DNA of 64,000 nucleotides from Filimonas lacunae. Lineage in GTDB: Bacteria > Bacteroidota > Bacteroidia > Chitinophagales > Chitinophagaceae. The position numbers and the translations under genes were made by a program. Under the pieces are notes generated by a model that worked only from the letters and a program-made list of their open reading frames with translations, was not told the origin of the DNA and ran no database searches. The DNA lies in assembly GCF_002355595.1 (NCBI RefSeq), contig NZ_AP017422.1, positions 6,142,823-6,206,822 on the forward strand. Reading direction: 5' to 3'. Of this stretch, positions 16,204 through 25,506 are shown piece after piece (the stretch's first letter is position 1; every line of letters starts with the position of its first letter).

Positions 16204-17043
16204 CTATTCTTCAGCTACCTGGAAGGTAATGCTTTGTCTTTGACGGTAGATAACGTTTCTGCCGTTCTGAACCGCTGGGATCCATTTTGGACCTTTCTTG
16301 ATTACACGTACAGCTTCTTCAGCAGTACCATAACCAGGCGAGTTTTCAGATTTTACTTCAGAAATGCTACCATCTTTATCTACCAGGAACGATACTACTA
16401 CAGTATAGTTTCCGGGAGGTGCACCGTTTTCAACCGGAAGGTCACGGTTCAGGTTTCTTTCCAGATACTTTCTCCACTCACCATCCCCACCCGGGAATTT
16501 AGCCTGGATCTGTACTGTTTTAAATTCCTTATCGTAATCTTCTGTTTTAGCAGGTGTAGGAACACCGGTACCAGTACCAGAACTTTCTGGCGGTGGCGCT
16601 GTATTCAAAAGATCTTTTTCACCTTCCTGGTTAAATGTACCGGTTTTAACGGTTTCCAGTTCTTTGTTCTCCTTCAGTTCATCTTCCTTCTTCACCTCTT
16701 CATCTTTCACGATTTTAGGAGGAGTGAATTTAGCGATCTCTACTTTAGGAGGCTCAACTTTTGGTGGAGGCGGTGGCGGTGGAGGTTCAGGCTTCTTCTC
16801 CTCCTCCTTCTTCACGTCTTCCAACTGCACATCCTGAACCAGGATCTGCTGAGTTTCCTCTTTTTTATTGCTGGCCAGTACAGAAACTGCGAAGATGAGC
16901 AGGCAGGCAATGACCATAATGATCAAGGCCAGGTATACCCGCTTCCTGTACGACCTTCGCAGGTCGTACGCTCCGTAGTCCTTATTTCTACCCTCGAACA
17001 GGATGTCGAGGATATCGGCACTTAGAATTTTGTTTGCATCCAT
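16204..17043 (-). CDS. tonB: TonB energy transducer (operon copy)
   Basis: 279 residues with one membrane span at about 36-56, then a Lys/Glu/Pro-rich linker with a run of eight prolines (KKPEPPPPPPPPKVEPPKVE) that can span the periplasm. The C-terminal TonB domain reads KFPGGDGEWRKYLERNLNRD, YTVVVSFLVDKDGSISEVKS and YGTAEEAVRVIKKGPKW. The N-terminus (LSADILDILFEGRNKDYGAYDL) and C-terminal domain are close to the paralogue at 13698, indicating duplication. It is the last gene of the exbB-exbD-exbD-tonB operon and should energise outer membrane transporters such as the SusC protein encoded nearby. Confidence 0.95.
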   Translation of the reverse strand: MDANKILSADILDILFEGRNKDYGAYDLRRSYRKRVYLALIIMVIACLLIFAVSVLASNKKEETQQILVQDVQLEDVKKEEEKKPEPPPPPPPPKVEPPKVEIAKFTPPKIVKDEEVKKEDELKENKELETVKTGTFNQEGEKDLLNTAPPPESSGTGTGVPTPAKTEDYDKEFKTVQIQAKFPGGDGEWRKYLERNLNRDLPVENGAPPGNYTVVVSFLVDKDGSISEVKSENSPGYGTAEEAVRVIKKGPKWIPAVQNGRNVIYRQRQSITFQVAEE

Positions 17044-17095
17044 TGGAACACAATGTTTTTAAATAAGATTCATTAAGCTGAAATTTCCATAAATG

Positions 17096-17650
17096 CTATT
17101 TGGTAGCAGGAGCTGCTGTTGGAGATTCGCCTTCTGATACTTTAATCAGCTGCAGTTCTCCTTCAGAGATATCTACCATTGCATAACGCTTTACTTCATT
17201 TATAGCCATTTCATCCAACATATCAATCACATTCTTATACTTCGATTCGTCTGTCGGCTTAATTACTACTACAAAGTCATCCGCTGGTGTACTTTTCTTT
17301 TTATTGATAATTACATCGCGGATATCCTTAAAGTTAGAAGACTTGAAATTGGCGCCAGCCGGGTCCAGTATACCTTCGTAGTAAAAAACGTTATTGTCTT
17401 TTCCTAACATTACGGTTAACGCACCAGATTCTTTTGCCTTATTCTGATCTTTTTCAGGAGCATCCTTCGGCAGGTTTAATTTCATTGCCGTTGGAGAACT
17501 CATTGTAGTCGTAAAAATGAAGAATGTGATCAACAGAAAGCCTAAATCCACCATTGGGGTTAAATCCACTCTGGTCGACTGCTTTTTAGATTTTTTGACT
17601 CCCGGGCCTTTCTTATGTCCGCCACCCGACGAGGTATCCATTTCTGCCAT
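17096..17650 (-). CDS. exbD: ExbD/TolR-type biopolymer transport protein
   Basis: 184 residues: a Lys-rich cytoplasmic start, one membrane helix with the conserved aspartate motif (VDLTPMVDLGFLLITFFIFT), then a periplasmic domain. The Asp in that helix is the proton-carrying residue of the ExbD/TolR/MotB family. It is the second of two tandem exbD genes, 35 bp after the first and 52 bp before tonB. Two unlike exbD genes in one operon are, to my knowledge, usual in Bacteroidota. Confidence 0.93.
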   Translation of the reverse strand: MAEMDTSSGGGHKKGPGVKKSKKQSTRVDLTPMVDLGFLLITFFIFTTTMSSPTAMKLNLPKDAPEKDQNKAKESGALTVMLGKDNNVFYYEGILDPAGANFKSSNFKDIRDVIINKKKSTPADDFVVVIKPTDESKYKNVIDMLDEMAINEVKRYAMVDISEGELQLIKVSEGESPTAAPATK

Positions 17651-17685
17651 CGCACAATCAATTTATTGTTTACAAATACGGTTTA

Positions 17686-18348
17686 CTATTCTTCTGCTTT
17701 GTCAGCACCACCTCTTTTGTTGGAAATCCATAAAGCAGATCCTTCCGGAACGTTTTCTGGACTGGTAACCATCTGAAATTTAAACAGTTCATTCTTTTTG
17801 AATGCTGCCATAACATTTTTAAACGCGGGGAATTGTGATTCATTATCACCTTTCACCAACAAGTTTAAAGTGGTACCTGCATAAACACTAGCCACAGCTT
17901 TCACCCACTGGTTCATCTGGTTGTTGGTAGTGTCCTGAACGGGAATGCCGGGTAAAGACTTGTCGTTTTGGGCTTTTTTATCCAAAACGGCCTGTTGCTT
18001 TAATTGTTCCAGCGGTACACCGAAAAAGTCCAGTTTGGCTATGCTTTTTAATTCAGCATCAGTCCATTTCAGACTATTGGTAACATTTAATGTGTTCAGT
18101 ACCTGCTCTCTTTTATCCGCATCATCCATTGCCAGAAATGCTTTTCCGTCTTTGGTGATAGAAATAAGAACAACATCCTTATCAGGCGCAACCTTAGATG
18201 CTACCGAGCTGGGCGTAGTAACCGTAACAGCTTCAGAAGGCTTAAACTTCGTTGTTAATATGAAGAAAGATAACAACAGGAAAGCCACGTCGCACATTGC
18301 GGTCATGTCAATCGTTGTACTCTTTCTCGGTATTTTAGGCCTTGCCAT
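17686..18348 (-). CDS. exbD: ExbD/TolR-type biopolymer transport protein, longer paralogue
   Basis: 220 residues. The N-terminal membrane helix carries the family motif IDMTAMCDVAFLLLSFFILT with its conserved Asp. The periplasmic part is longer than in the downstream paralogue and has an inserted region (about 85-150) rich in charged residues. It follows exbB by 66 bp and forms part of the same operon. It probably pairs with the second ExbD around the ExbB pentamer as a heterodimer, by inference from the tandem arrangement. Confidence 0.92.
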   Translation of the reverse strand: MARPKIPRKSTTIDMTAMCDVAFLLLSFFILTTKFKPSEAVTVTTPSSVASKVAPDKDVVLISITKDGKAFLAMDDADKREQVLNTLNVTNSLKWTDAELKSIAKLDFFGVPLEQLKQQAVLDKKAQNDKSLPGIPVQDTTNNQMNQWVKAVASVYAGTTLNLLVKGDNESQFPAFKNVMAAFKKNELFKFQMVTSPENVPEGSALWISNKRGGADKAEE

Positions 18349-18414
18349 AGTTCTTTTTTATTTTAAGATGCACTAATCACTTTTTTCCACAAATAATTTA
18401 TCTGAAAATTCAGA

Positions 18415-19284
18415 CTATTTGTAGTTAGCGGCAAAGCTTTGAGTCAAAGTGAAACCAGACTCGTCAATACCGTAAGTGATAGCATCAATTCTTGTAGTGA
18501 ACACGTTGTACATTACAATCGCTACTGCAGAAGTACCGATACCTAATGCTGTGTTATACAGGGCTTCAGAGATACCTTGAGACAGTTTCTCTGCCGCTGC
18601 ACCACCACCGCTGTCACCTAAAGCTCCGAATGAACGGATCATACCCATTACGGTACCTAACAGACCAAACAGGGTTGCTACTGATGCGATAGTAGACAGG
18701 AATACCAGGTTTTTCTCCAGCATAGGTAATTCAAGAGCAGTTGCTTCTTCAATTTCTTTCTGGATGTTCAGCACTTTCTGCTCAGTTTCCAGCTCGCTGT
18801 TACCGATCATTTCTTTGTACTTACGTAAACCAGCCTTCATTACGTTACCTACAGAACCTTTTTGCTTGTCGCACTCTGCCAACGCCTTCTCTACGTCTTT
18901 ATTAGCTAAGTGAAATTGTACTTTGCGGATAAATTCAGAAATGTTACCAGTACCTTTTGCTTTGGTAACAGTCAGTAATCTTTCAATAACGAAAGTGATT
19001 ACAGTTAATAAGAAACCAATCAGGATAGGAACGATGATACCACCTTCATACATACGGGCCAATGCACTTTTAGGACCTTCGTGTGACGGCCATATTGCGC
19101 TATCGGTGCCTGGTCTTGCAAAGTTGTCAGGGTTACCTAATACATAACGCCAGATTAAAAATCCTAACAGGATACATGCAAACGGTGCAATCCACGAAAT
19201 GGCATTACTACTTCTCTTCGGTTGTCCAGAACTAATACTCTTTGTCGCTGCTGCTGCTGTTGCAGTCGGTTTAGTTTCAGCCAT
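18415..19284 (-). CDS. exbB: MotA/TolQ/ExbB proton channel protein
   Basis: 289 residues. A low-complexity Ala/Thr/Lys start is followed by two N-terminal membrane spans (about 31-50 and 85-108), a cytoplasmic helical region, and the conserved channel pair: LPMLEKNLVFLSTIASVATLFG leading into GLLGTVMGMIRSF, then ISEALYNTALGIGTSAVAIV. ExbB forms the pentameric proton channel driving TonB. As first gene of the operon it should carry the promoter; the upstream sequence has a TAGAATTGC that only partly matches the -7 element. Confidence 0.95.
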   Translation of the reverse strand: MAETKPTATAAAATKSISSGQPKRSSNAISWIAPFACILLGFLIWRYVLGNPDNFARPGTDSAIWPSHEGPKSALARMYEGGIIVPILIGFLLTVITFVIERLLTVTKAKGTGNISEFIRKVQFHLANKDVEKALAECDKQKGSVGNVMKAGLRKYKEMIGNSELETEQKVLNIQKEIEEATALELPMLEKNLVFLSTIASVATLFGLLGTVMGMIRSFGALGDSGGGAAAEKLSQGISEALYNTALGIGTSAVAIVMYNVFTTRIDAITYGIDESGFTLTQSFAANYK

Positions 19285-19629
19285 GATGCAATTGATTTTT
19301 AGTTTTTAAATCTAATACTTAAAATTTGAGTTCGCAATTCTAACGAAAAATCGTTTTCAAAATCACCTATTACCAATAAATTAATTTACCGGAACACTAA
19401 TTTAAAAGATTTCAGCCGCTGCCGCAAATTATTGCTGACACCCTTTACATTACGCGTTACTAAATTATTTTAGGTTAAATACGGCTTTTTTAATGGCAGA
19501 GCTTCCTCATGATGCGATAAAGATCCGCCACCAGCGCCGTTTGTGGCTTTAGAATATGTTAAAATGCGACCGGTATCTAATTAAAAAGCGGCTGTTAAAC
19601 AGCCGCTTTTTATGACAATGCTACAAAAA
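19285..19629. other. intergenic region between susD-type gene and exbB
   Basis: Holds the terminator of the inositol oxygenase/SusCD operon at its left end and, by position, the exbB promoter. A minus-strand TTTG followed 15 bp later by TAGAATTGC is the best promoter guess but is short-spaced and imperfect. No gene is supported. Confidence 0.5.
19583..19611 (-). terminator. intrinsic terminator after the SusD-type gene
   Basis: AAAAAGCGGCTGT and ACAGCCGCTTTTT form a perfect 13-bp stem with a TAA loop, ending in Ts on the minus strand, 18 bp past the stop. Confidence 0.9.
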
Positions 19630-21306
19630 TTAGTTATACCCCGTATTTTGAACCAGTAACCCATTTACAGCAAACTGGTTGGTAGGTATCGGGAAAATAC
19701 GGCGATAAGTATCCTTATTGGTTTTGAAGCCATAAGAATCTTCAAATTTATCAAAGCGGATCATATCATTCCGGTGCCAGCATTCCCACGCAAATTCACG
19801 GCATCTTTCCTTATATAGCCAATCCAATGTAAGCTCTCCCGAACCTAAAGGCGCAGAAGTTGTACGTTGCGCCCTAACCATATTTACCAGGGATAGCGCA
19901 GTTTGTCCACCAGTAGCAGTTCCTCCTCTTAAAATAGCCTCTGCTTTCATTAACAGCACATCCGAATAACGAAAGAAAGGGGCATCATTGCTCTGGTTAC
20001 GGTTAGTAACATTATTATAATCAGCCAGGAATTTAATATTTCTTACACCGGCATTCCATCCACTGTCGTCATCTCCCACATCAAAATTGGCATCATTGCG
20101 CATTTTAATCTGCGGATCTATCCTCAACTGGTAAGTGATAGGGGTAGCATCACCTGCCCAGCCTTTAAAGTACTTGTCACGGGTAGTTTTAATCAGAATA
20201 GGTTTTCCATCGCTCCAGTACTGGTAGCCCGATAACCATTGCTGATTCCTGATGTCAGTAGTATCATTAAAATAAGCCCAGAATTCAGGTAAAGTAGCGC
20301 GTGGGCCGCTAGGCATACTATTAATAAGACCATTTCCCGCATCCTGCCCTATCACAGGATCTGTCCAGTTACCTACTGTTGAACCTGCATATCTATACTT
20401 CAATCCCAGGTTCCTGTTCAAATCATACCGTGCGTAAAACAAATAACCTGTAGATGTGGTAGGATCAAAAGGAATGGCAAAAATAAACTCAGGCGTGGTG
20501 GAAGGGCCATTAGTAGGCGCAAACTGTGCCAGGTACGTGCTTCTTGGCTGTAAAGAATATAAAGCACCACCTCCGGCGTTGATAACGCTGTCGCAAGCTG
20601 CTATACAATCATTGTTTCTTTCTGTGCCTGTATACACTTTAGCATTCAGATACATTTTTGCCAGCAATGTCCAGGCCACATACCTGTTAGCTTTACCATA
20701 CATGGCATTACCAGCGGCATAAGATAAATAGGGCAAAGCAGCTTTTAATTCACTCTCTACAAAATTAAATACCTCTGTACGGGAAGCATTAGTGTGCAAT
20801 GTGGTAACACCATAAGTAGTATCCAGCGGCACATTGCCAAACATATCTAACAGCATCCAGTATCCTAATGCACGAACAGTTTTTACCTGTGCAATACCGC
20901 CAGACTTAATATTACCTTCAGGAGCGCTTCCTAATAAAGAGATGGTTTGATTACAAATCCCTATCAGGTTGGCTGCGTAGCTATATACTGAATTCAGCCA
21001 GGCATTATCCTTTGTCCAGGTATGCTTGTGCAGCTCCATATATTTACCACCATCATACCAGTTAGAACCATAAGCTGGTAATATCGACTCATCGGTAGAA
21101 CCGCTTTGAACAAAAAAATAATCCAGCGCATAGGCGGCTCTTAATTGAATATATACAGGCCCGATGATAGATTGATATTGTGCTTCGGTTTGAGGAAACA
21201 CGGCTTCCGGTAATTGCCCGGTAGGAGTAACATCCAACTTATGGCAGGATGACAACATGCCTCCAAGCATGATTACCCCCAGCAGCTTTATGACTATATT
21301 TTTCAT
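19630..21306 (-). CDS. SusD/RagB-family outer membrane nutrient-binding lipoprotein
   Basis: 558 residues from the ATG at 21306; the frame opens slightly earlier only with a GTG. A lipoprotein signal ends at Cys21 (MLGGMLSSC). The helical TPR-like SusD fold is indicated by ARTEVFNFVESELKAALPYL, YVAWTLLAKMYLNAKVY and the C-terminal FFRYSDVLLMKAEAILRGG and WLYKERCREFAWECWHR motifs. SusD lipoproteins cap the SusC channel on the cell surface and capture ligand. The gene follows the SusC partner by 27 bp. Ligand unknown; co-location with inositol oxygenase hints at inositol or an inositol-containing compound. Confidence 0.95.
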   Translation of the reverse strand: MKNIVIKLLGVIMLGGMLSSCHKLDVTPTGQLPEAVFPQTEAQYQSIIGPVYIQLRAAYALDYFFVQSGSTDESILPAYGSNWYDGGKYMELHKHTWTKDNAWLNSVYSYAANLIGICNQTISLLGSAPEGNIKSGGIAQVKTVRALGYWMLLDMFGNVPLDTTYGVTTLHTNASRTEVFNFVESELKAALPYLSYAAGNAMYGKANRYVAWTLLAKMYLNAKVYTGTERNNDCIAACDSVINAGGGALYSLQPRSTYLAQFAPTNGPSTTPEFIFAIPFDPTTSTGYLFYARYDLNRNLGLKYRYAGSTVGNWTDPVIGQDAGNGLINSMPSGPRATLPEFWAYFNDTTDIRNQQWLSGYQYWSDGKPILIKTTRDKYFKGWAGDATPITYQLRIDPQIKMRNDANFDVGDDDSGWNAGVRNIKFLADYNNVTNRNQSNDAPFFRYSDVLLMKAEAILRGGTATGGQTALSLVNMVRAQRTTSAPLGSGELTLDWLYKERCREFAWECWHRNDMIRFDKFEDSYGFKTNKDTYRRIFPIPTNQFAVNGLLVQNTGYN

Positions 21307-21333
21307 CTTACTTAGATTTTCGTTCACTTACTT

Positions 21334-24300
21334 TTAGAAATTAATCATTGCACCCAACATGATTGTTCTGGTTTTTGGGTAGAAATTATTGTAGTCTACC
21401 CCTGGCGATACACCACCCATATTTACTTCAGGGTCAACTCCTTTATAGCTGGTGATCACAGCCAGGTTATTCACCGTAGAATACACTCTTATAGAACGAA
21501 CGTAATCGCTATGCAATTTGATGTTGTAGCCTACTGTCAGGTTGTCAAATCTTACATAAGAACCGTTTTCAACATACCTGTCCGAAAACCAGAGGTTGTT
21601 GACATCTGACAACTTATCATCTTTCGCATAAACACTGATGTTGTTGGTAGTAGCAGTGTACACGTTAGATAAAGAAGCTCTTGTAGCATTGAATATTTTC
21701 TGCCCTAATGTACCTCTGATAAACAAATTCACATCCAGGTTTTTATAGCGGAAGGTGTTGGTAAAACCGAACAGTAGTTTAGGCTGAGGACTACCGGCAC
21801 TTCTGTAGTTGGCCCTGGTAGCTACCGTATTGTCAGAAGCTATGGTGCCATCTTTTTTCACGAATTGGGAAGTGCCACTCGCATTTTTACCCGCATATTT
21901 CAGTGTAAAGAACTCGCCTAAAGGAGCACCTTTTGTTAACAGTTGCAGGGTAGCACCTGTTTGTCCGGAAGCATCTATTTGCGAATAATACACGGAATCC
22001 ACATTCACATGATATTCAGCCGGTCCATCCATAAAAACAACCCTGTTTTTATTAGATGCCAGGTTTAAAGTAGTAGTCCAGCTAAAATTTTTGTTTTTAA
22101 CTGGCGTAGAACTTAAGCTTAACTCAATACCCTTGTTACTCATTTTTCCACCGTTACCCCATACAGCTCCACCTGGTACTATAGAAGAACTTGCCTGGTA
22201 TTTGAATATCATGCCGGTTGTTACCTTATCATATACGTCTATTGAACCATTGATCAGGTTGTTGAATAAAGAGAAGTCAACACCAAGGTTAGTGGTAGCT
22301 GTTTTTTCCCATTTCAAATTAGGGTTACCAGCCTGTACCACACCAATCGCATTTACCCAGGCAGCATCATAAGTGTAATCTATAGAGGTGTAAATACGTT
22401 GAGCAGTATAAGCACCAAATCCTAACGCATTACCTGTTTGACCATAGCTTGCACGTAATTTCAGGTCGTTGATAAAAGTCACATCTTTCAGGAAGTTCTC
22501 CTGCTTCATCCTCCAAGCCAAACTCACAGATGGAAAATATCCCCACTGATTGTTGGTTCCGAAAACAGAACTACCGTCACGTCTGATAGAAGCCTGCAGC
22601 AAATATTTATCCTGGAAAGAATAGTTTAAACGGGCAAAGTCGGAGATGAATTTTGTTTCACCGGGAACCACAGTTCCAAAGTTTACAGAATAACCAGATA
22701 CACCCTGGTAGTAACCTAATGCCAGGTTCTGATAGCCCGTATAGTCTGATCTGAAGTTGGTATTACTTGCCTGCAAACCGTCGCCGGTTAAATTTTGCTG
22801 ATAGCTGTAGCCCACTACTGCATTGATCGAATGCGCGCCTATTTTCCTATCCCAGGTTAAAAACGTTTCCAGGTTTTTGGTACTGTTTTCATAAGAGCTT
22901 CTTATAGCTGTTCCATTAGTACCAAATGACAGTACAGCACGAGAAGAAGTTAATGCAGGATCGGGGACGCTGTAAAAGTTACTGGACTTGTAATTATTGG
23001 AATAATAGCTGTCATAATACTCACCATGCAGGGTGGAAGTTTTTTGATAACTCAGGTTTACATTATAAGTTAAACCTAAAGGCAACTTGATTTCAGTAAT
23101 GAAACTAGCCAGCAATATGTTGTTTTTAGTATCGTCTTTGGCGTGATCAATCAATGATACGGGGTTAAAATAGCCCAGGATACTAAAGTTTTCAAAGTAA
23201 GAACCATCTGCATTACGCACAGGAGAAGTGGGTAAATGGATAGCCGCCTGCTGTAACACGTTATTTTGTAATGGCGTAGAGTTAGAAGTGCTGATAGAAT
23301 TAGACACATTTAAGGTAAACTTAGCCTTATCATTTAAAGCCAGATGCTCTAATCCTATTCTTCCGATGATACGGTTTAGTTTACTTTTTTGCAGAATACC
23401 TTCTTTATTCAGATAGTTGATGCTGGCGCTGTAAGTACTTTTTTCACCGCCACCACTCACAGAAAGGTTATGGTTTTGTGACATAGCACCATCGCGCTGA
23501 ATAGCCTTCATCCAATCTGTATTCGCTCCTTTGTCATCTGCACTGGATAAAGTGCTGCCATTAGCAGCCAGATAGGCTTTCAATTCAGGGCCATCCATCA
23601 GCTTTAATTTACCAGAAACAGTTTCGCGTCCAATGGAACCGTTATAAGATGTCTGCGCAGCACCTTTCTTGCCCTTTTTAGTGGTAACCATAATTACACC
23701 ACTGGCAGCTTTGTTGCCATAAATGGCGGTAGCAGCCGCATCTTTTAACACGTCTACAGAAGCAATGTCATCAGGGGCAATAGTGGTAATATCTGCACCA
23801 GGCACTCCATCAATTACATAAAAAGGACCGTTAGGACTGTTGATGGAAGAAGCACCACGTAATACTACAGCAGCAGGCTTGTTAGGATCGCCACTGGAGC
23901 TGATGTTTAAACCAGGCACTTTACCTTGCAGCAACTGGCCCACATCACTGATAACACCTTTGTTTAAATCTTCCGGCTTTACAGTAGTTACAGCACTGGA
24001 AAGTGTTTTTTTGGATGCCTTACCATAACCAATCACCACCACATCGTTTAAATGGGCAATGTCGGTAGCCAGTGTTACATCTATAATACTTTCATTTCCT
24101 ACCACCACTTCTTTGGTGGTATAGCCAACAGAAGAAAAAATCAGCACATCTCCCTTGGGAGCGCTGATACTGAAAGTACCATCTGCCCCACCAGTTTTAG
24201 AGGCGTTGGTACTTTTTACTTTAATGCTAACACTACTGACAGGATTTCCCTTGTCGTCGATTACCTTTCCTTTGATCGTTACATTTTGTGCCTGAACAAG

Positions 24301-24375
24301 CAGATTTAGCAACAGGAAGGCCGATAAAAGCATGATATGCATGCCTTTAGGTAAACGTAGACCGTTCATAAGCAA
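21334..24375 (-). CDS. SusC/RagA-family TonB-dependent outer membrane transporter
   Basis: 1013 residues. Signal peptide to about 30 (LLLNLLVQAQ), then a carboxypeptidase-regulatory-like beta-sandwich (VTIKGKVIDDKGNPVSSVS), then the plug with VVVIGYGKASKKTLSSA, LQGKVPGLNISSSG, RGASSINSPNGPFYVIDG and AAATAIYGNKAASGVIMVTT, the SusC hallmark. The rest is a 22-strand barrel ending in MLGAMINF with a terminal Phe. No STN domain is present, so it is not expected to signal to an anti-sigma factor. It imports ligand captured by the SusD partner using TonB/ExbBD energy. It begins 96 bp after the inositol oxygenase stop. Confidence 0.96.
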   Translation of the reverse strand: MLMNGLRLPKGMHIMLLSAFLLLNLLVQAQNVTIKGKVIDDKGNPVSSVSIKVKSTNASKTGGADGTFSISAPKGDVLIFSSVGYTTKEVVVGNESIIDVTLATDIAHLNDVVVIGYGKASKKTLSSAVTTVKPEDLNKGVISDVGQLLQGKVPGLNISSSGDPNKPAAVVLRGASSINSPNGPFYVIDGVPGADITTIAPDDIASVDVLKDAAATAIYGNKAASGVIMVTTKKGKKGAAQTSYNGSIGRETVSGKLKLMDGPELKAYLAANGSTLSSADDKGANTDWMKAIQRDGAMSQNHNLSVSGGGEKSTYSASINYLNKEGILQKSKLNRIIGRIGLEHLALNDKAKFTLNVSNSISTSNSTPLQNNVLQQAAIHLPTSPVRNADGSYFENFSILGYFNPVSLIDHAKDDTKNNILLASFITEIKLPLGLTYNVNLSYQKTSTLHGEYYDSYYSNNYKSSNFYSVPDPALTSSRAVLSFGTNGTAIRSSYENSTKNLETFLTWDRKIGAHSINAVVGYSYQQNLTGDGLQASNTNFRSDYTGYQNLALGYYQGVSGYSVNFGTVVPGETKFISDFARLNYSFQDKYLLQASIRRDGSSVFGTNNQWGYFPSVSLAWRMKQENFLKDVTFINDLKLRASYGQTGNALGFGAYTAQRIYTSIDYTYDAAWVNAIGVVQAGNPNLKWEKTATTNLGVDFSLFNNLINGSIDVYDKVTTGMIFKYQASSSIVPGGAVWGNGGKMSNKGIELSLSSTPVKNKNFSWTTTLNLASNKNRVVFMDGPAEYHVNVDSVYYSQIDASGQTGATLQLLTKGAPLGEFFTLKYAGKNASGTSQFVKKDGTIASDNTVATRANYRSAGSPQPKLLFGFTNTFRYKNLDVNLFIRGTLGQKIFNATRASLSNVYTATTNNISVYAKDDKLSDVNNLWFSDRYVENGSYVRFDNLTVGYNIKLHSDYVRSIRVYSTVNNLAVITSYKGVDPEVNMGGVSPGVDYNNFYPKTRTIMLGAMINF

Positions 24376-24471
24376 ACTTTAAATGGAGTATGTTGTTTAT
24401 ACGACTAAAAAATTATAGAATAACACCCTTGCTTTTTTTGAGAAATAGCAATGATTTAACAAGCAAAGATG

Positions 24472-25353
24472 TTAAAATTTAAGGTCACCAGGCAAATATT
24501 TTTTTACAAGCTCCTCATAATAAGGCTGTAACTGCTTCCAATCTGGCGGTGTAGGGTTTTTAGAATACAAATCGTAAGGGTTAAAAAGCTTCACCCATTT
24601 CAGCATTTCACGGTCATGATCATCCAGCAGGTAGCTGTATTCACCTTCGCGGTGCCAGGCATAAAAAGAATGATAGCGCAGCATATACAAAGCAGGTTCT
24701 GGCAAATAATCCTTCATCATCTGGTAAACATACTCATCGTGCCCCCACGACATGGTTACATTGCGTAACCCACATCCTTCGGCATACACACCCAGGCGTG
24801 TATTGTAACGACTATCAGAAAAATCTTTATTCAGCGAAAAAAACTCAGGATATACAATTTTATCAGAATAAGCGCAGCCTACCGGGAAAGTATCGCCAAC
24901 AACCGCCCACTGTGGTTCCCCAAACAGGCACAATACTTTGCCCATGTCGTGCATCAGGCCTACCATCACCATCCAATCGGGGTGACCATCTCTACGGATA
25001 GCTTCTGCGGTTTGCAGCAAATGTTGAAATTGATCCAGGTCGGTATCCGGGTCTGAATCATCCACCAGCTGGTTTAAAAACTCAAAGGCATCCCATATCG
25101 GCATTTTAGCCTTGTTAAACTGTAGATAGTGGGCTCGTTTCTCCTGCACAAAATCGTAGCTCTGATACTCGTGGTTTAAACGATAAAACTCACGAACCGT
25201 ATCACGTACCGGAGTTTCATAATTTCTGTACTCATTTGTATCCTTGTCGCCAGCAATAGCATCAACATCAGGATACCTTTTCAGCACATCTTCTTCCCAT
25301 TCATCTAAACTGGCTAACGGATTAATAACGGGCACGTTGTTTTGTTGAGACAT
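24472..25353 (-). CDS. myo-inositol oxygenase (MIOX)
   Basis: 293 residues, close to animal and plant MIOX length. It carries SDPDTDLDQFQHLLQTAEAI, LMHDMGKVLCLFGEPQWAVV, GDTFPVGC, WGHDEYVYQMM, LRYHSFYAWH and NPYDLYSK. All six di-iron ligands of the characterised mouse enzyme have counterparts: His111, His135, Asp136, His205, His228 and Asp261. The enzyme uses O2 to cleave myo-inositol to D-glucuronate in the cytoplasm. It appears to be first in an operon with SusC and SusD genes, with a divergent LacI regulator. Inositol oxygenase is a rare route in bacteria, where inositol dehydrogenase (iol) pathways dominate. The downstream glucuronate genes are not in the window. Confidence 0.95.
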   Translation of the reverse strand: MSQQNNVPVINPLASLDEWEEDVLKRYPDVDAIAGDKDTNEYRNYETPVRDTVREFYRLNHEYQSYDFVQEKRAHYLQFNKAKMPIWDAFEFLNQLVDDSDPDTDLDQFQHLLQTAEAIRRDGHPDWMVMVGLMHDMGKVLCLFGEPQWAVVGDTFPVGCAYSDKIVYPEFFSLNKDFSDSRYNTRLGVYAEGCGLRNVTMSWGHDEYVYQMMKDYLPEPALYMLRYHSFYAWHREGEYSYLLDDHDREMLKWVKLFNPYDLYSKNPTPPDWKQLQPYYEELVKKYLPGDLKF

Positions 25354-25446
25354 ATAGCAATCGTTTTAAGGTGGTAAAAGCAAAATCGTAAGTCTAATTT
25401 GACACTTTTTTAACAACACCCGCTGCGGGAGCAATTGATTTATTTA

Positions 25447-25460
25447 CGAAAACGGTTTCG
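25447..25460. promoter_or_regulatory. LacI-family-type operator between MIOX and the regulator
   Basis: CGAAAACGGTTTCG is a 14-bp palindrome round a central CG with one mismatch. Such CG-centred A/T-flanked palindromes are the usual operators of LacI/GalR proteins. It lies in the 153-bp divergent intergenic space, so one protein could control both the MIOX-SusC-SusD operon and itself. Confidence 0.65.
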
Positions 25461-25506
25461 GTTGAGTGGGGTTTTTGTTGTAGTTTTCGCAGGTAAGAAA
25501 CTGAGT

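Noticed and set aside
16180-17025. 281-codon plus-strand frame opposite tonB
   Set aside because: Antisense of the TonB gene; long only because the Pro/Lys/Glu-rich linker of tonB lacks stop codons on the other strand.
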